Numbered from the stretch's first letter, positions 11,901 to 21,779 are shown. The stretch is DNA of 64,000 bases from Hyphomicrobiales bacterium (GCA_017305535.1 JAFKKN010000006.1:1-64000); one strand, 5' to 3'. Translations and numbers: made by a program. The notes: a model not told the origin generated them from the sequence alone.

Positions 11901-14900
11901 TCACTCGGCAGCCTCGGATGTCGGCGCCGGATCCTGCTTGGAATTGTGCAGGTCGACGTTGAGACCGAGCGAACGCATTTCCTTGACCAGCACGTTGAAC
12001 GATTCGGGGATGCCCGCTTCGAAGGTGTCGTCGCCGCGGACGATGGCTTCGTAGACCTTGGTGCGGCCCGCCACGTCGTCCGACTTCACCGTGAGCATTT
12101 CCTGGAGCGTGTACGCCGCGCCGTAAGCCTCGAGCGCCCACACCTCCATTTCGCCGAAGCGCTGACCGCCGAACTGCGCCTTGCCGCCCAGCGGTTGCTG
12201 GGTGACGAGCGAGTACGGACCGATCGAACGCGCATGGATCTTGTCGTCGACTAGGTGGTGCAGCTTGAGCATGTAGATGTAGCCCACCGTCACCTTGCGA
12301 TCGAACTGATCGCCGGTACGGCCGTCGTACACCACTGACTGACCCGACTTGTCGACGCCGGCGAGTTCGAGCATCTCCTCGATGTCGGCTTCCTTGGCGC
12401 CGTCGAACACCGGCGTCGCGATCGGCACGCCCTTGCGCAGGTTGCTGCCAAGCTCCACCAATTCGTTGTCGTTGAGCGACTTGATGGTTTCGTTCTCGCC
12501 GTAGACCTTCTTCAAGGTCTCCTTGAGCGGCTTGACGTCCTGCTTCGCCAGATATGCGTCGACCGTCTGGCCGATGCGCTTGCCGAGACCGGCGCACGCC
12601 CAGCCGAGATGCGTTTCGAGAATCTGACCGACGTTCATGCGCGACGGCACGCCCAACGGGTTGAGCACGATGTCGGCATGGGTGCCGTCCTCAAGGAACG
12701 GCATGTCCTCGATCGGAACGATCTTCGACACCACGCCCTTGTTGCCGTGACGGCCGGCCATCTTGTCGCCCGGCTGAATCTTGCGCTTCACCGCGACGAA
12801 GACCTTGACCATCTTCATCACGCCGGGCGGCAATTCGTCACCGCGTTGCAGCTTCTCGACCTTGTCGAGGAAGCGCTGCTCGAGCCCCTTCTTCGATTCG
12901 TCGTACTGCTTCCGCATGGCCTCGATCTCGGCCATCAGCTTGTCGTTCGGCGACGCGAACATCCACCACTGCGACTTCGGATACTCATCGAGCACCGCGC
13001 GGGTGATCTTGGTGTCCTTCTTGAAGCCCTTCGGGCCGGAAATGCCCTGACGGTTTTCAAGCAGGTCGGCCAAGCGGCTGTAGACGTTGCGGTCGAGGAT
13101 CGCCTGTTCGTCGTCGCGGTCCTTGGCGAGGCGTTCGATCTCCTCGCGCTCGATCGCCAGCGCACGTTCGTCCTTGTCGACGCCGTGACGGTTGAACACG
13201 CGGACTTCCACGATCGTACCCTGCACGCCCGGAGGCACGCGCAGCGAGGTGTCGCGAACGTCGGAGGCCTTTTCGCCGAAGATGGCGCGCAGCAGCTTTT
13301 CTTCCGGCGTCATCGGGCTTTCGCCCTTCGGCGTGATCTTGCCGACCAGAATGTCGCCCGCACGCACTTCCGCGCCGATGTAGACGATGCCCGCTTCGTC
13401 GAGGTTCTTCAGCGCTTCTTCCGACACGTTCGGAATGTCGCGCGTGATTTCCTCCGGACCCAGCTTGGTGTCGCGGGCCATCACTTCGAATTCCTCGATA
13501 TGGATCGAGGTGAAGACGTCTTCCTTCACGATCCGCTCGGAGAGCAGGATCGAGTCTTCGAAGTTGTAACCATTCCACGGCATGAACGCGACCAGCACGT
13601 TACGGCCGAGCGCGAGTTCGCCGAGTTCGGTCGACGGACCGTCAGCGATGATGTCGCCCTTCTTCACCACGTCGCCGACCTTCACCAGCGGACGCTGGTT
13701 GATGCAGGTCGACTGGTTCGAACGCTGGTACTTCATCAGCCGGTAGATATCGACACCCGACTTGGTCGGATCGAGATCCTCCGTGGCACGGATGACGACG
13801 CGGGTGGCGTCGATCTGGTCGATCACGCCCGAGCGGCGAGCGGCAATCGCCGCGCCCGAGTCGCGCGCGACCACGCCTTCCATGCCGGTGCCGACGAACG
13901 GCGCCTCGGCGCGCACCAACGGCACGGCCTGACGTTGCATGTTCGAGCCCATCAGCGCGCGGTTGGCGTCGTCGTTCTCAAGGAACGGGATCAGCGCCGC
14001 AGCGACCGAGACGAGTTGCTTCGGCGACACGTCCATGAAGTCGACGCGATCCGGCGTCACTGGCAACACTTCGCCGGCGTGACGGCAGACCACGAGGTCT
14101 TCAGTGAAACGGCCCTTGGCGTCGAGCGGCAGGTTGGCCTGCGCGACGTGATAACGGCCCTCCTCCATCGCCGAGAGATACACCACCTCGTCGGTGACGC
14201 GGCCTTCCTTGACGCGGCGATACGGCGTCTCGACGAAGCCGTACTTGTTGACACGCGCAAACGTCGCCAGCGAGTTGATCAGACCGATGTTCGGACCTTC
14301 CGGCGTTTCGATCGGGCAGATGCGGCCGTAATGCGTCGGATGCACGTCGCGCACTTCGAAGCCGGCGCGCTCGCGGGTCAGACCGCCCGGGCCAAGCGCC
14401 GAGAGACGACGCTTGTGGGTGATCTCCGACAGCGGATTGGTCTGGTCCATGAACTGCGAGAGCTGCGACGAGCCGAAGAACTCGCGCACGGCGGCAGCCG
14501 CCGGCTTCGCGTTGATCAGATCCTGCGGCATCACGGTGTCGATGTCGACGGACGACATACGCTCCTTGATAGCGCGCTCCATGCGCAGCAGGCCGATGCG
14601 ATACTGATTTTCCATCAATTCGCCGACCGAACGCACACGGCGGTTGCCGAGATGGTCGATGTCGTCGATCTCGCCCTTGCCGTCTCGCAAATCCACCAGC
14701 GTCTTGATGACGGCGAGGATGTCTTCCTTGCGCAGCGTGCGATGGGTGTCCGGCGCATCAAGATCGAGGCGCATGTTCATCTTGACGCGGCCGACCGCGG
14801 ACAGGTCGTAGCGCTCGCTGTCGAAGAACAGCGACTGGAACATGTTCTGCGCCGACTCCAGGGTCGGCGGCTCGCCCGGACGCATCACGCGGTAGATGTC

Positions 14901-16019
14901 GAACAGCGCGTCTTCGCGCGTCATGTTCTTGTCGGCATTCAGCGTGTTGCGGATGTAGGGACCGACGTTGACATGGTCGATGTCGAGCAGCGGCAACTCC
15001 TTGTAGCCTTGCTCGTTCAGCGCCTTCAGCGACTTCTCGGTCAACTCCTCGCCGGCCTCGGCGTAGATTTCGCCGGTCTTCGGATTGACGAGGTCCTCGG
15101 CGAGATACATGCCGACCAACTCATCGTCGAGCATCCGCAACGCCTTGAGGCCCTTCTCCTGCAACTGACGCGCGCCGCGCACGGTCAGCTTCTTGCCAGC
15201 CTCGAGCACCACCTTGCCGGTGTCGGCATCGACCAGGTCGTTGATGGTCGAGTAGCCGCGGAAACGATTGACGTCGAACGGCACGCGCCAGCCGTCCTTG
15301 GTGCGCTTGTACTGAATGGTCTTGTAGAAGGTCGACAGGATCTCTTCGCCGTCGAGACCGAGGGCGAACATCAGCGACGTCACCGGAATCTTGCGGCGGC
15401 GGTCGATACGCGCGAACACGATGTCCTTGGCGTCGAACTCGATGTCGAGCCACGAGCCGCGATACGGAATCACGCGCGCGGCGAACAGGAGCTTGCCCGA
15501 CGAATGGGTCTTGCCCTTGTCGTGATCGAAGAACACGCCCGGCGAACGGTGCATCTGCGAGACGATGACGCGCTCGGTGCCGTTGACGATGAAGGTGCCA
15601 TTCATGGTCATGAGCGGAATGTCGCCCATGTAGACGTCCTGCTCCTTGATGTCCTTGACGGAGCGCGCGCCGGTTTCCTCGTCGATATCGAACACGATCA
15701 GGCGCAGCGTCACCTTCAGCGGCGCAGCAAAGGTCATGCCGCGCTGACGGCACTCGTCGACGTCATACTTCGGCGGCTCGAATTCGTAGCGGACGAATTC
15801 CAGCATCGAAGTGTTGGAGAAATCCGAGATCGGGAACACCGACCGGAACACCGCCTGCAAACCCTCGTCGAGGCGACCGCCCGGAGGCTCGTCGACCATC
15901 AGGAACTGATCATAGGACGCCTTCTGGACTTCGATCAGGTTGGGCATCTCTGCCACTTCCTTGATGTGTCCGAAGAACTTGCGAACTCGCTTGCGACCGG
16001 TGAACGTCTGCTGCGCCAT
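11901..16019 (-). CDS. rpoB: RNA polymerase beta subunit
   Basis: The 1372-residue beta subunit of RNA polymerase, which with beta-prime forms the active centre and is the rifampicin target. The rifampicin-region core is intact ([19 protein letters not shown], then [21 protein letters not shown]). Other conserved stretches include [15 protein letters not shown] and the C-terminal [25 protein letters not shown]. No rifampicin-resistance change stands out in the QFMDQ...[13 protein letters not shown] core. The ATG at 16019 begins [17 protein letters not shown]. It is co-transcribed with rplL upstream (479-base gap with a hairpin) and rpoC downstream. Confidence 0.98.
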   Translation of the reverse strand: MAQQTFTGRKRVRKFFGHIKEVAEMPNLIEVQKASYDQFLMVDEPPGGRLDEGLQAVFRSVFPISDFSNTSMLEFVRYEFEPPKYDVDECRQRGMTFAAPLKVTLRLIVFDIDEETGARSVKDIKEQDVYMGDIPLMTMNGTFIVNGTERVIVSQMHRSPGVFFDHDKGKTHSSGKLLFAARVIPYRGSWLDIEFDAKDIVFARIDRRRKIPVTSLMFALGLDGEEILSTFYKTIQYKRTKDGWRVPFDVNRFRGYSTINDLVDADTGKVVLEAGKKLTVRGARQLQEKGLKALRMLDDELVGMYLAEDLVNPKTGEIYAEAGEELTEKSLKALNEQGYKELPLLDIDHVNVGPYIRNTLNADKNMTREDALFDIYRVMRPGEPPTLESAQNMFQSLFFDSERYDLSAVGRVKMNMRLDLDAPDTHRTLRKEDILAVIKTLVDLRDGKGEIDDIDHLGNRRVRSVGELMENQYRIGLLRMERAIKERMSSVDIDTVMPQDLINAKPAAAAVREFFGSSQLSQFMDQTNPLSEITHKRRLSALGPGGLTRERAGFEVRDVHPTHYGRICPIETPEGPNIGLINSLATFARVNKYGFVETPYRRVKEGRVTDEVVYLSAMEEGRYHVAQANLPLDAKGRFTEDLVVCRHAGEVLPVTPDRVDFMDVSPKQLVSVAAALIPFLENDDANRALMGSNMQRQAVPLVRAEAPFVGTGMEGVVARDSGAAIAARRSGVIDQIDATRVVIRATEDLDPTKSGVDIYRLMKYQRSNQSTCINQRPLVKVGDVVKKGDIIADGPSTELGELALGRNVLVAFMPWNGYNFEDSILLSERIVKEDVFTSIHIEEFEVMARDTKLGPEEITRDIPNVSEEALKNLDEAGIVYIGAEVRAGDILVGKITPKGESPMTPEEKLLRAIFGEKASDVRDTSLRVPPGVQGTIVEVRVFNRHGVDKDERALAIEREEIERLAKDRDDEQAILDRNVYSRLADLLENRQGISGPKGFKKDTKITRAVLDEYPKSQWWMFASPNDKLMAEIEAMRKQYDESKKGLEQRFLDKVEKLQRGDELPPGVMKMVKVFVAVKRKIQPGDKMAGRHGNKGVVSKIVPIEDMPFLEDGTHADIVLNPLGVPSRMNVGQILETHLGWACAGLGKRIGQTVDAYLAKQDVKPLKETLKKVYGENETIKSLNDNELVELGSNLRKGVPIATPVFDGAKEADIEEMLELAGVDKSGQSVVYDGRTGDQFDRKVTVGYIYMLKLHHLVDDKIHARSIGPYSLVTQQPLGGKAQFGGQRFGEMEVWALEAYGAAYTLQEMLTVKSDDVAGRTKVYEAIVRGDDTFEAGIPESFNVLVKEMRSLGLNVDLHNSKQDPAPTSEAAE

Positions 16020-16498
16020 CTGGGCCTCTCATTGCGCCGCCCGGCAGGGGCGGACCTTCCGGAGCACGGCTCGCGCCGCCTCCGGGTTGAAATGCGATAC
16101 GTTCGAGACAACCGCCTCGGGTCAGGACAACAATCCCACCGCCAAGACATCGATCCCTGAAACGCAAAACGACGTGCGAAGCGCTACCGACGCCTCGCCC
16201 GTCCAAACCTTAGAGTCTTACGGACCAAAAGCCCGAAATTGTATATCTCCCAACGGCTTGCGTTGACGCACCACTGCGCGCCCTAAAGCCTGCCGTATTG
16301 TCTGCTGCCACCCCGATATGGGCCGGCAATCGTGGAAAATCGAGGGGGTACCCCACAAATCTCCACACATTCCTGTGTGGAACGAGTCCTGTCCCGTTCC
16401 GGCAGACGGCCGGGCTCGGCCCGGCCATCCGTATTCCGTAGGTATAATCTCCGGTTTTGCCTGCGGCTCGCCCGGGGATTTCACCAAGCAGCCGGCGC
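16020..16498 (-). promoter_or_regulatory. rplL-rpoB intergenic region with hairpin
   Basis: This 479-base stretch has no convincing gene. It holds a perfect hairpin, GGCCGGGC/GCCCGGCC with a three-base loop, at 16408-16426. In E. coli the equivalent spacer carries an attenuator and an RNase III site that lower rpoBC expression relative to the ribosomal proteins. By position this hairpin could have a similar role, but no T tract follows it on the minus strand. It may equally be one of the dispersed palindromes. Confidence 0.4.
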
Positions 16499-16879
<381 letters not shown>

Positions 16880-16933
16880 TGATGTGTTCCTTTAACGTAT
16901 TCAGTTCGAACCAGATTGGATTTGCGAAGGGCC

Positions 16934-17452
16934 TCACGCCGCTTCGCTCTTTGAGGCATAGGCCTGAACAACGCGCGCGACCTTGGCCGCAGGCGCAGTC
17001 GAGAGCTGAGCGATCTTGGTCGCCGGCGCCACAAGGAGGCCAACGAGCTTGCCACGCAGTTCATCGAGCGACGGCAGCGAGGCGAGAGCCTTGACGCTGT
17101 CGACATTCAGGACGGTTTTGCCCATCGAGCCGCCAAGGATGACGAATTGTTCGTTCGCCTTGGCAAATTCGACAGCCACCTTCGGCGCCGCCACCGGATC
17201 GTTTGAAGTCGCGATCACGGTCGGCCCCTTCAGCAGGGAACCGATGGCAACGACATCCGTGCCTTCAAGAGCAATTTTGGCGAGACGGTTCTTCGAGACC
17301 TTCACCGACGCACCCGCCTGCTTCATCTGCTTCCGCAGGTTCTGCATTTGAGCCACGGTGAGGCCGGAATAGTGAGCAACGACCGCGACGCTGGTGGTCT
17401 TGAAGACCTCGTTCAGCGACTCGACCGCCTCTTTTTTTGCCGCTCGTTCCAC
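16934..17452 (-). CDS. rplJ: Ribosomal protein uL10
   Basis: The 172-residue base of the ribosomal stalk; it anchors bL12 dimers to 23S rRNA. The sequence starts [19 protein letters not shown] and contains [19 protein letters not shown], both typical. The start codon is GTG (17452) with GGAGAG a few bases upstream. In most bacteria L10, bound to L12, represses translation of its own message by binding the leader RNA; the leader here would be upstream of 17452. Unusually, the gene immediately before it on the same strand is not rplA but a D-2-hydroxyacid dehydrogenase, after a gap of almost 700 bases, so rplJ probably has its own promoter. Confidence 0.96.
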   Translation of the reverse strand: MERAAKKEAVESLNEVFKTTSVAVVAHYSGLTVAQMQNLRKQMKQAGASVKVSKNRLAKIALEGTDVVAIGSLLKGPTVIATSNDPVAAPKVAVEFAKANEQFVILGGSMGKTVLNVDSVKALASLPSLDELRGKLVGLLVAPATKIAQLSTAPAAKVARVVQAYASKSEAA

Positions 17453-17720
17453 AGCAAGCTCTCTCCGGTTGGCGGTCTTGGCCCTGGATCAATGTCCGAG
17501 GCAGGACCGCCGGGTTGCACCCATCGCCCGCCGAACATGACCTCAAGACACTCAGGTCTCGCGGCACCAGGCAGACGACATTGAACAGCCTGCCCTCCCG
17601 AACCGGAAACCGGCGCGGGGTGTCGAGGTTCGAACCAAATACGCAGGCTCCGCAGATGCGGAGAACTGCAAGATCGGTCTTCACCCGTCTGTGCAGGCTA
17701 GATTATTAAGCCGTTGAAGA
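17453..17720 (-). promoter_or_regulatory. Probable rplJL leader and promoter (L10 leader candidate)
   Basis: The 270 bases upstream of rplJ have no gene and are rich in complementary GC segments, as expected for an L10-L12 autoregulatory leader RNA. An AT-rich stretch at 17700-17722 (including aaaagatatctt) is the likeliest promoter area. This is inferred from position and known rplJ regulation; I did not fit it to a covariance model. Confidence 0.4.
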
Positions 17721-18136
17721 TAAAAGATATCTTCGCTGGCGCCCGCAGTCTCGGACAGGACTCAGAATCCCCGGCATGCCGGGCATCCTCGCATGCATTC
17801 GTCCAGACGACGGGAGCCCTTCCTTTCAAGCAATCCGGATGGATGTCTGGAAAGGACTGATCTCCTAGGTAAGTCGGCTTTTGAAATGCATACGCAAACG
17901 TGCCAGCGGTTGCCAGCACGTTCGGAAGGGGTTCTTTAACGAGTCTTTCGGGCGTTGCCAAGCCTTAATTCACCCGGCCTATTCATGGGACCGAGAGTCG
18001 GGTCAGAGGCCGATCGGAAAAGCGGATCCGCGGCCGAGACAACATGAAAACCTCTCCTTCGTCATGGCCGGGCTTGTCCCGGGCATGACAATTGGGGATA
18101 CCGCCGACTTCCCGACGACGTTCCGAGCCAGAACAC
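17721..18136. other. Non-coding gap with a dispersed palindrome
   Basis: Nothing here reads as a gene. A short minus-strand frame (17698-17961) has no recognisable features. The palindrome gtcatggccggg/cccgggcatgac at 18061-18089 matches others in the window and lies just downstream of the dehydrogenase stop codon. Confidence 0.45.
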
Positions 18137-19093
18137 TCAGGAATCAGACGTCACCGGATACGGCAGCGGCTTGCCATGGAAGGCGGCATCGAGGTTAGCC
18201 AGCACACAGTCCTGCATCGCCTGATGCGAGTCGGCCGTGTGGCCGCCGATGTGCGGGGTCAGGACCACGTTGGGAAACGCCGTCAGCGCATCCGGGCTGT
18301 GCGGCTCGGTCTCGAACACGTCGAGCCCGGCGCCGGCGATGGTTCCGTCCGTCAATGCGGCGACCAGCGCCGCCTCGTCGACCGCCGAGCCGCGCGAGAT
18401 ATTGACGAGGGTGCCGTCGGGCCCGAGCCGGCGCAGAATGTCGGCATTGATGATGTGGTGGGTATCGGCGCCGGCGCGCACCGCCACGATCAGTACGTCG
18501 CTCCACTCCGCCAGCGTCGCGAGACTATCGATGTAGCGATACGGCACGTCGTGCCGGGTGCGGCTGAAATAAGCCACCTCGGTCTCGAACGCCGCCGCCC
18601 GCGCCGCGATCTTGCGCCCGATCGCACCCATGCCATAGACGCCGACGCGACGGCCCGGATTGCCGGGACGCGGCGCCATCTGCGGCGACGGCTTGGCCGC
18701 GGCCCAGTCGCCGCTGCGGACATAGGCATCGGCGGGAATCAGCCGCCGCGTCACCGCGAGCATCAGGGTAACGGCGAGATCGGCCACCGCCGCCGCGTTC
18801 GCCGCCGGGCTGTGACCGACCGCGATGCCGCGCGCGGAAGCCGCCGCGAGGTCGACACCGTCATAGCCGGTGCCGTAGCAGATAATCGCCTTGAGTGACG
18901 GCAGCAGGTCCATCACCTGCTCCGGCAACAGCGTCGCGCCGGCCGAAATCAGCACCCGCACCTGCGAAAGCTGCTCCGGCGAAAATGTCTCGGCAATGGG
19001 CCGCCCCTTGCTGTCGAGCACATCGTAGCGCTCCCCGATCGGCACCATCATCGCCTTGGGAAACCGCGAATAAACCAAGACCTTACCGGGCAT
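18137..19093 (-). CDS. D-isomer specific 2-hydroxyacid dehydrogenase
   Basis: A 318-residue NAD(P)-dependent enzyme that interconverts a 2-hydroxyacid and a 2-oxoacid. The nucleotide-binding motif GVYGMGAIGRK is at residues 151-161. The usual catalytic residues are in place: Arg234 in NISRGS, Glu263 in DVFETEP and His281 in PHIGGH. It resembles glyoxylate/hydroxypyruvate reductase-like members, but the substrate cannot be told. The ATG at 19093 has a good Shine-Dalgarno (GAGAGGAAG); the open frame upstream runs through rplA and is not coding. It lies between rplA (91 bases) and rplJ, interrupting one of the most conserved ribosomal gene pairs. It is probably read through from rplA. Confidence 0.88.
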   Translation of the reverse strand: MPGKVLVYSRFPKAMMVPIGERYDVLDSKGRPIAETFSPEQLSQVRVLISAGATLLPEQVMDLLPSLKAIICYGTGYDGVDLAAASARGIAVGHSPAANAAAVADLAVTLMLAVTRRLIPADAYVRSGDWAAAKPSPQMAPRPGNPGRRVGVYGMGAIGRKIAARAAAFETEVAYFSRTRHDVPYRYIDSLATLAEWSDVLIVAVRAGADTHHIINADILRRLGPDGTLVNISRGSAVDEAALVAALTDGTIAGAGLDVFETEPHSPDALTAFPNVVLTPHIGGHTADSHQAMQDCVLANLDAAFHGKPLPYPVTSDS

Positions 19094-19184
19094 TGCTTCC
19101 TCTCCGCTTGAAGATGGTCCATTCAAGCAAAAGGCGGAACAGGTTGCCCTGTCCCGCCTTTGATCGATTGCACTGCGCAGCAGC

Positions 19185-19877
19185 TTACGCGAGCGTGGTG
19201 CCCGGTTCGACCTTGACGCCGGGGCCCATGGTCGAAGACACCGCAACGCGCTGGATGTAGGTGCCCTTGGAGCCAGCCGGCTTCGCCTTCGACACTGCAT
19301 CGACCAGCGCCTTGACGTTCTCGACCAGCTTCTCTTCCGAGAACGAGGCCTTGCCGACACCGGCCTGCACGATGCCGGCCTTCTCGACACGGAACTCGAC
19401 CGAACCGCCCTTGGCGCCCTTGACCGCGCCGGCGACGTCCATGGTCACCGTGCCGATCTTCGGGTTCGGCATCATGCCGCGCGGGCCGAGCACCTTACCG
19501 AGGCGGCCGACCAACGGCATCATGTCCGGGGTGGCGATACAGCGATCGAACTCGATCTTGCCGCCCTGTACGATCTCCACCAGGTCTTCCGCACCGACGA
19601 CGTCGGCGCCGGCGGCCTTGGCTTCATCGGCCTTGGCGCCACGCGCGAACACGCCGACGCGCAGGGTGCGGCCGGTGCCATTCGGCAGTGTGACGACGCC
19701 ACGGACCATCTGGTCGGCGTGACGCGGATCAACGCCGAGGTTCATCGCGACCTCGATGGTCTCGTCGAATTTCGAGGTGGCGCGCTCCTTGACCAGCTTG
19801 ATCGCATCCACGAGCGGATAAAGCTTCGTGCGGTCAATGCCTTCGCGAATCTTCTTAGTACGCTTTCCGATTGCCAT
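19185..19877 (-). CDS. rplA: Ribosomal protein uL1
   Basis: The 230-residue L1 stalk protein of the large subunit, which helps expel deacylated tRNA and in many bacteria represses the rplKA message. The start [22 protein letters not shown] and the core [28 protein letters not shown] are diagnostic. It begins 6 bases after the rplK stop codon, so the two are co-translated. The next gene on the strand is the hydroxyacid dehydrogenase in place of rplJ. Confidence 0.97.
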   Translation of the reverse strand: MAIGKRTKKIREGIDRTKLYPLVDAIKLVKERATSKFDETIEVAMNLGVDPRHADQMVRGVVTLPNGTGRTLRVGVFARGAKADEAKAAGADVVGAEDLVEIVQGGKIEFDRCIATPDMMPLVGRLGKVLGPRGMMPNPKIGTVTMDVAGAVKGAKGGSVEFRVEKAGIVQAGVGKASFSEEKLVENVKALVDAVSKAKPAGSKGTYIQRVAVSSTMGPGVKVEPGTTLA

Positions 19878-19883
19878 GACCGA

Positions 19884-20312
19884 TTACCCCGCGACCTGAA
19901 GGCCCATCGAACGGGCGGAGCCCTCGACCATCTTCATGGCCGCTTCGACGGTATCACAGTTGAGATCCTTCATCTTCTTCTCGGCGATCTCGCGCACCTG
20001 CGCGCTTGTCACCTTGCCGGCAACGTCGCGGCCGGGGGCCTTAGATCCGGACTGGACCTTGGCGGCCTGCTTGAGGAAGTAGGACATCGGCGGGGTCTTC
20101 ATCTCGAAGGTGAAGGACCGATCCGCATAGATCGTGATCACCACCGGAATCGGGGTGTTCTTTTCTTCCTTCTGCGTCTGCGCGTTGAACGCCTTGCAGA
20201 ATTCCATGATGTTGAGACCGCGCTGACCGAGCGCGGGACCGATCGGGGGCGAAGGATTCGCCGCACCGGCCGGCACCTGAAGCTTCAGGTATCCGGTCAC
20301 TTTCTTTGCCAT
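19884..20312 (-). CDS. rplK: Ribosomal protein uL11
   Basis: A 142-residue protein of the GTPase-associated centre; it binds 23S rRNA helices 43/44 and is needed for RelA activation. The N-terminal proline region ([34 protein letters not shown]) is typical and includes the switch prolines. It lies between nusG and rplA in the normal order. The spacer to nusG carries a large composite inverted repeat. Confidence 0.97.
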   Translation of the reverse strand: MAKKVTGYLKLQVPAGAANPSPPIGPALGQRGLNIMEFCKAFNAQTQKEEKNTPIPVVITIYADRSFTFEMKTPPMSYFLKQAAKVQSGSKAPGRDVAGKVTSAQVREIAEKKMKDLNCDTVEAAMKMVEGSARSMGLQVAG

Positions 20313-20385
20313 CGTCTTCTCCTGTTAGTGGTGCGGCTCGAACGGCTGGCAACCGCTCTCACCTCCCACGATGATCGCCTGCTCC

Positions 20386-20492
20386 CTCTCCCCGTTCTTA
20401 CGGGGAGAGGGTCGGGGTGAGGGGCAGCTATTAAAGCAAGACCCCTCACCCGACCGCTATGCGGTCGACCTCTCCCCGCAGGCGGGGAGAGG
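20386..20492. repeat. Composite inverted repeat inside the nusG-rplK spacer
   Basis: Three nested dyads are visible. CTCTCCCCG (20386-20394) pairs with CGGGGAGAG (20401-20409). The GGTCGGGGTGAGGGG segment from 20410 pairs imperfectly with CCCCTCACCCGACC around 20440-20456. CCTCTCCCCGC (20469-20479) pairs with GCGGGGAGAGG (20482-20492) across two bases. Repeats of this ctctccccg type are common intergenic elements in rhizobial genomes. It falls between co-transcribed genes, so it would be part of the mRNA and could affect its stability. Confidence 0.7.
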
Positions 20493-20498
20493 TGAAAA

Positions 20499-21029
20499 CT
20501 ATACCTTCTCGACCTGACCGAATTCCAGTTCGACCGGTGTTGCACGGCCGAAGATCGATACCGCGACCTTGACGCGCGAACGACCTTCGTCGACTTCCTC
20601 GACCACGCCCGAGAACGAGGCGAACGGACCATCCGCCACGCGGACGTTCTCGCCGACCTCGAACGACACCGACGCCTTCGGCCGCTCGACGCCCTCCTGC
20701 ACCTGATGCAGGATGCGCATGGCCTCGGCCTCGGAAATCGGCATCGGCTTGTTTTCGGCGCCGAGGAAACCGGTCACCTTCGGCGTGTTCTTGATCAGAT
20801 GAAACGCCTCGTCGGTGAGGTTCATCTTGACCAGCACGTAGCCCGGGAAGAACTTGCGCTCCGCGTCGATCTTGCGGCCGCGACGGACCTCGGTGACCTT
20901 CTCGGTCGGCACCAGCACCTGCTCGAACAGATCCTCGAGTCCGCGCTGCTTGGCCTGCTCGCGGATGGATTCGGAGACCTTCTTCTCGAAGTTCGAATAG
21001 GCGTGAACGATGTACCAGCGCATGCTCAT
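20499..21029 (-). CDS. nusG: Transcription termination/antitermination factor NusG
   Basis: A 176-residue elongation factor that binds RNA polymerase, suppresses pausing and links to Rho or the ribosome. The N-terminal NGN domain begins MSMRWYIVHAYSNFEKKVSE. The C-terminal KOW motif lies in VGENVRVADGPFASFSGVVEEVDE. The ATG at 21029 gives the normal NusG start; 18 further codons upstream in the open frame are not expected to be used. It follows secE after 22 bases, the standard order. Confidence 0.96.
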   Translation of the reverse strand: MSMRWYIVHAYSNFEKKVSESIREQAKQRGLEDLFEQVLVPTEKVTEVRRGRKIDAERKFFPGYVLVKMNLTDEAFHLIKNTPKVTGFLGAENKPMPISEAEAMRILHQVQEGVERPKASVSFEVGENVRVADGPFASFSGVVEEVDEGRSRVKVAVSIFGRATPVELEFGQVEKV

Positions 21030-21051
21030 GATCAAGATTCCGCGCGGCTCG

Positions 21052-21243
21052 TCAGTGGATACCGAGCAAGGTTGTAATGGCAAAGCGGATGATCACATCC
21101 GCCACGAAAAAGAACAGCGACGCGAAGGCCACCATCACGAACACCATGATGGTCGTCACCACCGTCTCGCGACGGGACGGCCAAATGACCTTCGCCGTCT
21201 CGCTACGCACCTCTTGCAGGAATTTGAACGGGCTGAAAGCCAT
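21052..21243 (-). CDS. secE: Preprotein translocase subunit SecE
   Basis: A 63-residue protein of the SecYEG channel. It is the short, single-helix type usual in alphaproteobacteria. The amphipathic part (FLQEVRSETAKVIWPSRRET) carries the conserved KVIWPSR motif and precedes one transmembrane helix (about residues 28-55). It is the first gene of the secE-nusG-rplKA block. I looked for the tRNA-Trp that often precedes secE in this class and did not find it. Confidence 0.95.
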   Translation of the reverse strand: MAFSPFKFLQEVRSETAKVIWPSRRETVVTTIMVFVMVAFASLFFFVADVIIRFAITTLLGIH

Positions 21244-21622
21244 CGTCGGTGATCCGCGTCCGCCGTGAAGATATCAGGAATCCGAACAGCCCTCTTGCGC
21301 CCAACCCTCTTCCGAGGATGAGCCGCCAAGCGGGCTCTCGTTTCGGGAATTAACCGCTGCGCCGGATATCCGAAGTCGGGCCGGCCGCAGGTGACGCTTC
21401 GTACTGCGGACCGCGCCGGAGGTCAAGGTACCCGCCGCCGCGGAACCGGATGCTCCCCACCCGACCCGCCTGGACGACTCGGGCTTACTGTCCGCATCAT
21501 CAGCCGGGTCCACATCCCGGCACTGGCCCTGTCGCCGACGAACCTGCCTGTCGCAGATTCGGATCAAGTGAATGCACCACCCACTGTGGCTGCAATCATC
21601 CCAGTGGGCGGACCGTTGATTC
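21244..21622 (-). promoter_or_regulatory. Upstream region of secE
   Basis: This 379-base spacer between secE and the small SOS-linked gene shows no gene. It should hold the promoter of the secE-nusG block, though I could not fix a -35/-10 pair. A short dyad, CCCACTG/CAGTGGG at 21580-21586 and 21602-21608, follows the small gene and could end its transcript, but lacks a T tract. Confidence 0.35.
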
Positions 21623-21721
21623 TCAAAGCTGAGGGATCACTTGCGCCCAGACCCCGATCATTCCAACAAAGAGCGTGAGCGAGATCAGCGCGGCGGCTTC
21701 TTCAACGAACACTTTCAGCAT
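21623..21721 (-). CDS. 32-residue single-helix membrane protein, probably SOS-induced
   Basis: A very short gene with strong expression signals. It encodes 32 residues, starting MLKVFVEEA, then a hydrophobic segment AAALISLTLFVGMIGVWA (residues 9-26) long enough to cross the membrane once, and ending QVIPQL. The ATG at 21721 follows a perfect AGGAGG (21727-21732) at five bases. The promoter next to it carries two alphaproteobacterial LexA boxes. Size, topology and LexA control recall SidA of Caulobacter, a 29-residue SOS-induced division inhibitor in the inner membrane. I cannot show homology, and a toxin-like or stress-signalling role (as TisB) is also possible. It lies between secE and a divergent DUF3551 gene. 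Confidence 0.75.
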   Translation of the reverse strand: MLKVFVEEAAALISLTLFVGMIGVWAQVIPQL

Positions 21722-21735
21722 ATTCGCCTCCTATG

Positions 21736-21779
21736 GAACATATGAAGAACATTGTTCTTCGTTTGTTCGCAGGAGTCAA
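21736..21779 (-). promoter_or_regulatory. SOS promoter with two LexA boxes
   Basis: On the minus strand TTGACT (21774-21779) and AACAAT (21751-21756) are spaced by exactly 17 bases, a good sigma-70 promoter. GTTC-N7-GTTC at 21754-21768 (plus strand) covers part of the spacer and -10. GAAC-N7-GAAC at 21736-21750 covers the expected start site. Both match the alphaproteobacterial LexA consensus GTTC-N7-GTTC on one strand or the other. LexA bound here would block transcription of the 32-residue gene, whose start codon is 15 bases beyond. Confidence 0.75.

Noticed and set aside
12609-16160. A 1183-codon plus-strand open frame opposite rpoB
   Set aside because: It is antisense to a highly conserved gene; long opposite-strand frames are expected in GC-rich DNA with strong codon bias, and the translation is rich in His, Arg, Asp and Val with no motif.
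17625-17640. GGTTCGAACC, resembling a tRNA T-loop
   Set aside because: No acceptor, D or anticodon stem could be drawn around it on either strand; more likely part of the rplJ leader.
17698-17961. An 87-codon minus-strand frame in the rplJ upstream gap
   Set aside because: No ribosome site, no hydrophobic or conserved segment, and it overlaps the presumed promoter region.
21244-21622. A tRNA-Trp gene expected upstream of secE
   Set aside because: I searched both strands for the T-loop and CCA anticodon context and found none in this spacer.
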